From: Stutzerimonas chloritidismutans AW-1
GTDB taxonomy: Bacteria; Pseudomonadota; Gammaproteobacteria; Pseudomonadales; Pseudomonadaceae
Direction: 5' to 3'
Assembly (NCBI RefSeq): GCF_000495915.1
Contig: NZ_AOFQ01000033.1
Coordinates: 1-38,078, forward strand
Length of the DNA stretch: 38,078 nt
Shown here: positions 34,973-38,078 of the stretch, piece by piece
Position numbering within the stretch: the stretch's first letter is position 1
How the letters are laid out: each line of letters opens with the position of its first letter
Translations under genes and position numbers: made by a program
The notes under the pieces: model-generated
Told to the model about the DNA's origin: nothing
The model's database searches: none
What the model saw: only the letters and a program-made list of their open reading frames with translations

Positions 34973-35671
34973 TCAGCTCACCTGATAGCGCGCCCGCGGC
35001 GTGGCCATCGGCAGCGGGCCGTCGCCGACCAGGCGGAACTCGCCTTTCTCGGCATCGTAGGCACGAATCTCGCTGGTCCCGATGTTGTACACCCAGCCGT
35101 GGATGAACAGCTGACCGCTGGCCAGCCGCGCTGCCACCGAGGGATGCGTGCGCAGGTGGTCGAGCTGGGCCACCACGTTCTCCTCGGTAAGGATGCCGAG
35201 GGTGTTGTGGTCGGCGCAGCCACAGTTCTGCTCGACGACGATCTTCGCCACCTCGGCATGCCGCAGCCAGCCCTTGACCGTCGGCATGCGCTCCAGCTGA
35301 GCCGGGTTGAGCACCGCCTTCATCGCGCCGCAGTCGGAGTGGCCGCAGACGATGATGTGCTGCACGCCAAGCGCCATCACGGCGAACTCGATGGCGGTCG
35401 ACACGCCACCGTTCATCTGCCCGTAGGGCGGCACCACGTTGCCGACGTTGCGGGTGACGAACAGGTCGCCGGGCGAACTCTGGGTGATCAGCTCGGGGAT
35501 GATTCGCGAGTCGGCGCAGGTGATGAACATCGCCCGCGGTGTCTGCTCGTAGGCGAGCTTCTCGAACAGCTCGCGCTGCTCGGGATAGACCTCTTCGCGG
35601 AAGCGCTTGACGCCCGAGACGATGTGTTCGAGGGCCTCCTGGGCGGTTTCGCTCTTCTTGCCGTCATTCAT
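34973..35671 (-). CDS. Beta-carbonic anhydrase
   Basis: This 232-aa enzyme interconverts CO2 and bicarbonate. Zinc ligands and the activating pair are all present: Cys52-x-Asp54-x-Arg56 (TCADSRIIP), then His111-x-x-Cys114 (CGHSDCGAMKA). Start MNDGKKSETAQEA at 35671 is the likely one; GGAGAG lies about ten bases upstream. The region GMxGGV-like PPYGQMNGGVSTAIEFAV is typical of the beta class. It is the last gene of a same-strand set that begins with the SbtA/SbtB bicarbonate-transport pair and includes glutaminase, which links it to bicarbonate supply and pH balance. Confidence 0.93.
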   Translation of the reverse strand: MNDGKKSETAQEALEHIVSGVKRFREEVYPEQRELFEKLAYEQTPRAMFITCADSRIIPELITQSSPGDLFVTRNVGNVVPPYGQMNGGVSTAIEFAVMALGVQHIIVCGHSDCGAMKAVLNPAQLERMPTVKGWLRHAEVAKIVVEQNCGCADHNTLGILTEENVVAQLDHLRTHPSVAARLASGQLFIHGWVYNIGTSEIRAYDAEKGEFRLVGDGPLPMATPRARYQVS

Positions 35672-35723
35672 GCTTGGTTCTCTCCAGAGGAATTCGAAGG
35701 GTAGGCGCCGCCGCGACGGCGCG

Positions 35724-36632
35724 TCAGAAGATGGACCAGCCGATACGCTGCGACAGCGCTTCGAGGGCGGCCATGCCAATCAGCGAATTGCCCGCGGCGT
35801 TGAGCTCCGGCGACCAGACGCAGACGGTGAAGCGGCCCGGCACCACCGCGACGATGCCGCCGCCCACCCCGCTCTTGCCGGGCAGGCCGACGCGATAGGC
35901 GAAGTTGCCCGCCTCGTCGTACAGCCCGCTGGTGGCCATGATCGCGTTGACCTGCTTGGCCTGGCGCGGCGCCAGCACCGTCTCGCCGCTTTGCGGGCAG
36001 GCACCATCGCGGGCGAGAAAGGCGAACGCGCGGGCCAGGTCGACGCAGTTCATGCGCAGCGCGCAGTGATGAAAATAGCTGCGCAATACCGCTTCGACAT
36101 CGTTGTGGAAGTTGCCGAAGGCCTGCATCAGGTAAGCCATGGCCGCATTGCGCGCGCGGTGCTGGTATTCGGATTCGGCGACGCGGGTGTCGGAGACGAT
36201 CTGCCGGTTGCCGGACAGGTGCCGGACGAAATCGCGCATCGACAGCTCCGGGGTGGCGAAGCGCGACTGGTTGACGTCGCAGATCACCAGCGCCCCGGCG
36301 TTGATGAACGGGTTGCGCGGGCGGCCGCGCTCGAACTCGAGCTGCACCAGTGAATTGAACGGCTGCCCCGAAGGCTCGTGGCCCAGCCGCTCCCACAACG
36401 ACTCGCCGCGATGGGCGATGGCCTGCACCAGGCTGAACACTTTCGAAATGCTCTGGATCGAGAACGGCGTCTGCGCGTCGCCGGCTTCGAAAATCTCGCC
36501 CTCGGCACTGCACACGGCAATACCCAACTGGTTGGGCGGCACGTCGGCCAGCGCCGGGATGTAACTGGCCACGCGACCTTGCCCGAGCAGCGGGCGTACA
36601 TCGTCGAGAATTTCCTGCAGCAGGGCGTGCAT
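35724..36632 (-). CDS. glsB: Glutaminase
   Basis: This 302-aa enzyme hydrolyses glutamine to glutamate and ammonia. Start [20 protein letters not shown] at 36632 matches the length of Pseudomonas GlsB-type glutaminases, with GGAG eight bases upstream. The serine-beta-lactamase-like motif SISK (Ser61-Lys64, in [12 protein letters not shown]) provides the nucleophile. Other conserved parts are [25 protein letters not shown], and [20 protein letters not shown] with GVGGGIVAV. It lies between the SbtB-like gene and carbonic anhydrase. Ammonia release beside bicarbonate handling suggests a joint role in pH homeostasis or nitrogen-carbon balance (inference). Confidence 0.93.
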   Translation of the reverse strand: MHALLQEILDDVRPLLGQGRVASYIPALADVPPNQLGIAVCSAEGEIFEAGDAQTPFSIQSISKVFSLVQAIAHRGESLWERLGHEPSGQPFNSLVQLEFERGRPRNPFINAGALVICDVNQSRFATPELSMRDFVRHLSGNRQIVSDTRVAESEYQHRARNAAMAYLMQAFGNFHNDVEAVLRSYFHHCALRMNCVDLARAFAFLARDGACPQSGETVLAPRQAKQVNAIMATSGLYDEAGNFAYRVGLPGKSGVGGGIVAVVPGRFTVCVWSPELNAAGNSLIGMAALEALSQRIGWSIF

Positions 36633-36698
36633 CGAAGGCTCCATCGGTCCTGAGTCCAGGGTGGACGCCCGCCGGCCGAGGGGCATCACAGCGCGCGG

Positions 36699-37001
36699 TC
36701 AGAACTTCTCGGGCCGCAGCACTTCCACCTCGGCCAGGTAGCAGACCATGCCGAAGTTCTCGTAGTAGCGCGCCTGCAGGTGCTCGGCGATACGCTCGGC
36801 GATCTCGCGGCTGCAGATCACCTCCAGGCGGATATTGCCGTCGGTATCCCAGCCGGCGCTGCGCACCCCGCGGCTGCCGCTGCCACGGGCGTCCGACAGG
36901 GTCCAGCCCGGAGCGCCCAGGTTTTTCAGGTCGGCTTCCAGCTTGTGTTCCAGCGCTGCCTCGCAGATCACGGTCAGCAGCGTACGATTGTGCGCGTTCA
37001 T
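36699..37001 (-). CDS. PII-like protein, SbtB type
   Basis: This 100-aa protein has the ferredoxin-like PII layout: strand LLTVICEAALEHKLEADLKN, then a short T-loop with Gly/Ser/Arg (SDARGSGSRGVRSAGW), strand NIRLEVICSREIAERIAEHL and an ending strand CYLAEVEVLRPEKF. SbtB proteins bind adenine nucleotides, including cAMP, and gate the SbtA bicarbonate permease. The start follows the sbtA-like stop by one base, so the pair is co-translated as in cyanobacteria and other proteobacteria. The C-terminal redox CGPxGC motif of some SbtB proteins is absent here. The call rests on context plus fold pattern. Confidence 0.87.
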   Translation of the reverse strand: MNAHNRTLLTVICEAALEHKLEADLKNLGAPGWTLSDARGSGSRGVRSAGWDTDGNIRLEVICSREIAERIAEHLQARYYENFGMVCYLAEVEVLRPEKF

Positions 37002-37002
37002 C

Positions 37003-37944
37003 TCAGAACCCCCAGGCGATCAGCCGCTCGGCCAGGGCCAGGTAGAGCGGAATGCCGATCAGGATGTTGAACGGAAAGGTGATGCCCAGCGACGCAGTCA
37101 GCGACAGCGACGGATTGGCTTCTGGCACCGCCAGGCGCATCGCCGCTGGCACCGCAATGTACGAGGCACTCGCCGCCAGCGTGGCGAGCATCGCCGTACC
37201 GCCTAGCGACAGGCCCATGAAGCGCGCCAGCAGGGCGCCGATCAGCGCACCGATCAGCGGCATCAGCAGCGCAAAGGCAGCGAGCTTGAAGCCGTAGCGC
37301 TTGAGCGAGCCGAGCTGGCCGGAGGCGATCAGGCCCATCTCCAGCAGGAAGAACGCCAGAACCGGTTTGAACATGCTGGTGTACAGCGGTTCGAGCGGTT
37401 TGATGGCCTCCTTGCCGGCGATCGCACCGATCAGCAGGCCACCGAGCAGCAGCATGATGCTTTTGCCAAGGAAGATCTCGCGGCCCAGCTCCTTCCAGTC
37501 GGTATCGCGCGAAACTCCCTTGGCCAGCAGAATGCCGACCAGGATCGCCGGGATTTCGAGAATCGCCACGAACAGCGGCATGTAGCTTTCGAAGAAGATT
37601 TCCCGCGCCGCCAGATAGGCCACCACCACCGCGAAGGTACCGGCGCTCACCGAGCCGTAGTGCGCTGCCACCGCCGCCGCGTTGACCCTGTCGAAACGCA
37701 GGCCACGCAGCAGGATGAAGGCCAGGATCGGCAGCAACACGCCCAGCGCCAGCACCAGCAGCGACTGCCCCAGAAGCGCCGCACTGGCCTGTTCGGCCAG
37801 TTCCACACCACCGTGCAGACCGATCGCCAGCAGCAGGATGATCGACAGCGTCTCGTAGAGCGCCGGCGGCAGCTTCAACTCGCTCTTCACCAGGCCCGCA
37901 AACAGGCCGAACACGAAGAACAGCACTACTGGGTCGATACCCAT
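37003..37944 (-). CDS. Sodium-dependent bicarbonate permease, SbtA family
   Basis: This 313-aa inner-membrane protein has about ten hydrophobic helices in two inverted halves. The family marks are AAHYGSVSAGTFAVVVAYLA (about 93-112), SRDTDWKELGREIFLGKSIM (about 153-175) and the end ATLAASASYIAVPAAMRLAV followed by PEANPSLSLTASLGITFPFN. These are typical of the SbtA (DUF897) permeases that import bicarbonate with sodium. It heads a same-strand group with SbtB-like protein, glutaminase and carbonic anhydrase. Transport of bicarbonate is from family knowledge; heterotrophic homologues have not all been tested. Confidence 0.9.
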   Translation of the reverse strand: MGIDPVVLFFVFGLFAGLVKSELKLPPALYETLSIILLLAIGLHGGVELAEQASAALLGQSLLVLALGVLLPILAFILLRGLRFDRVNAAAVAAHYGSVSAGTFAVVVAYLAAREIFFESYMPLFVAILEIPAILVGILLAKGVSRDTDWKELGREIFLGKSIMLLLGGLLIGAIAGKEAIKPLEPLYTSMFKPVLAFFLLEMGLIASGQLGSLKRYGFKLAAFALLMPLIGALIGALLARFMGLSLGGTAMLATLAASASYIAVPAAMRLAVPEANPSLSLTASLGITFPFNILIGIPLYLALAERLIAWGF

Positions 37945-37997
37945 CTACAGTCTCCACAGCTTGGACAATGGACCGATCCCTGGCAGACATTGGCTCG

Positions 37998-38021
37998 AAA
38001 AAAAGGAGCCGCAAGGGCTCC
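37998..38021 (-). terminator. Rho-independent terminator of a gene beyond the right edge
   Basis: Read on the minus strand, GGAGCC (38021-38016) and GGCTCC (38010-38005) form a 6-bp stem around CTTGC, followed by seven T (38004-37998). It lies 54 bases upstream of the bicarbonate permease start, so it would end transcription arriving from the right. Confidence 0.72.
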
Positions 38022-38061
38022 CAAAGGGGACACACTGCCCGCGCCGTCCGTTCCGCTGGCT

Positions 38062-38078
38062 GGGGGGGGGGGGGGGGG
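38062..38078. repeat. Run of 17 G at the window end
   Basis: The last 17 bases are all G. Such a run at the very end of a sequence is often an assembly or two-colour sequencing artefact at a contig border; a genuine homopolymer tract is less likely. Confidence 0.7.

Overview
The window looks like part of the chromosome of a Pseudomonas-type gammaproteobacterium, most likely the Stutzerimonas (P. stutzeri) group. This is an inference from G+C-rich coding, AGGAG-type ribosome binding sites and recognisable Pseudomonas-like genes (ldhA, purE/purK, quiC, glsB, aspA with a neighbouring LysR gene). No rRNA, complete tRNA, CRISPR array or known insertion sequence was seen.

Layout. (1) 1-2703 is the right end of a genomic island that extends off the left edge. 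It holds an array of TTTCCACnGTGGAAA palindromes, a 46-aa membrane peptide, a two-helix zinc-ribbon-like membrane protein and a P4-type tyrosine integrase. The integrase reads away from a partial tRNA-Thr(TGT) 3' end that serves as the attachment site. (2) 2704-10406 is a second, integrase-less accessory segment. It lies between that site plus its tRNA terminator and a degenerate second copy of both at 10407-10470. It encodes a PD-(D/E)XK nuclease-like protein overlapping an unknown partner on the + strand. On the - strand are a WYL regulator, an unknown 442-aa protein, a Sel1-repeat protein, an inositol-monophosphatase/ADP-ribosylglycohydrolase fusion and an unknown 212-aa protein. A 54-aa microprotein is embedded between them. 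The tight overlaps, the WYL regulator and the att context make this the best candidate for an undescribed (possibly anti-phage) system. (3) From about 10480 onward the content is mostly core-like: an MFS exporter with a divergent LysR gene, small conserved proteins, ldhA, a uracil-DNA-glycosylase-like protein, purK and purE.

(4) 18945-21520 is a dCACHE-PAS-histidine kinase gene split by a 20-bp tandem duplication. (5) 21738-26463 pairs quiC (dehydroshikimate dehydratase, makes protocatechuate) with an NRPS-like adenylation-carrier-thioesterase protein whose thioesterase nucleophile is a cysteine. (6) 26611-34931 is an amino-acid utilisation region: a LysR gene divergent from aspA, an alanine/glycine:cation symporter, L-asparaginase and a periplasmic solute-binding protein. 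It is interrupted by an unknown membrane protein and an XRE-type regulator. (7) 34973-37944 is a compact same-strand set: SbtA-type bicarbonate permease, SbtB-type PII-like protein, glutaminase and beta-carbonic anhydrase, suggesting coupled bicarbonate and ammonia handling.

Two copies of a MITE-like element with inverted ends lie at 15395-15501 and 21545-21708. In the first, the two ends supply the stop codons of both converging genes. The window ends in a run of 17 G, which may mark a contig end.
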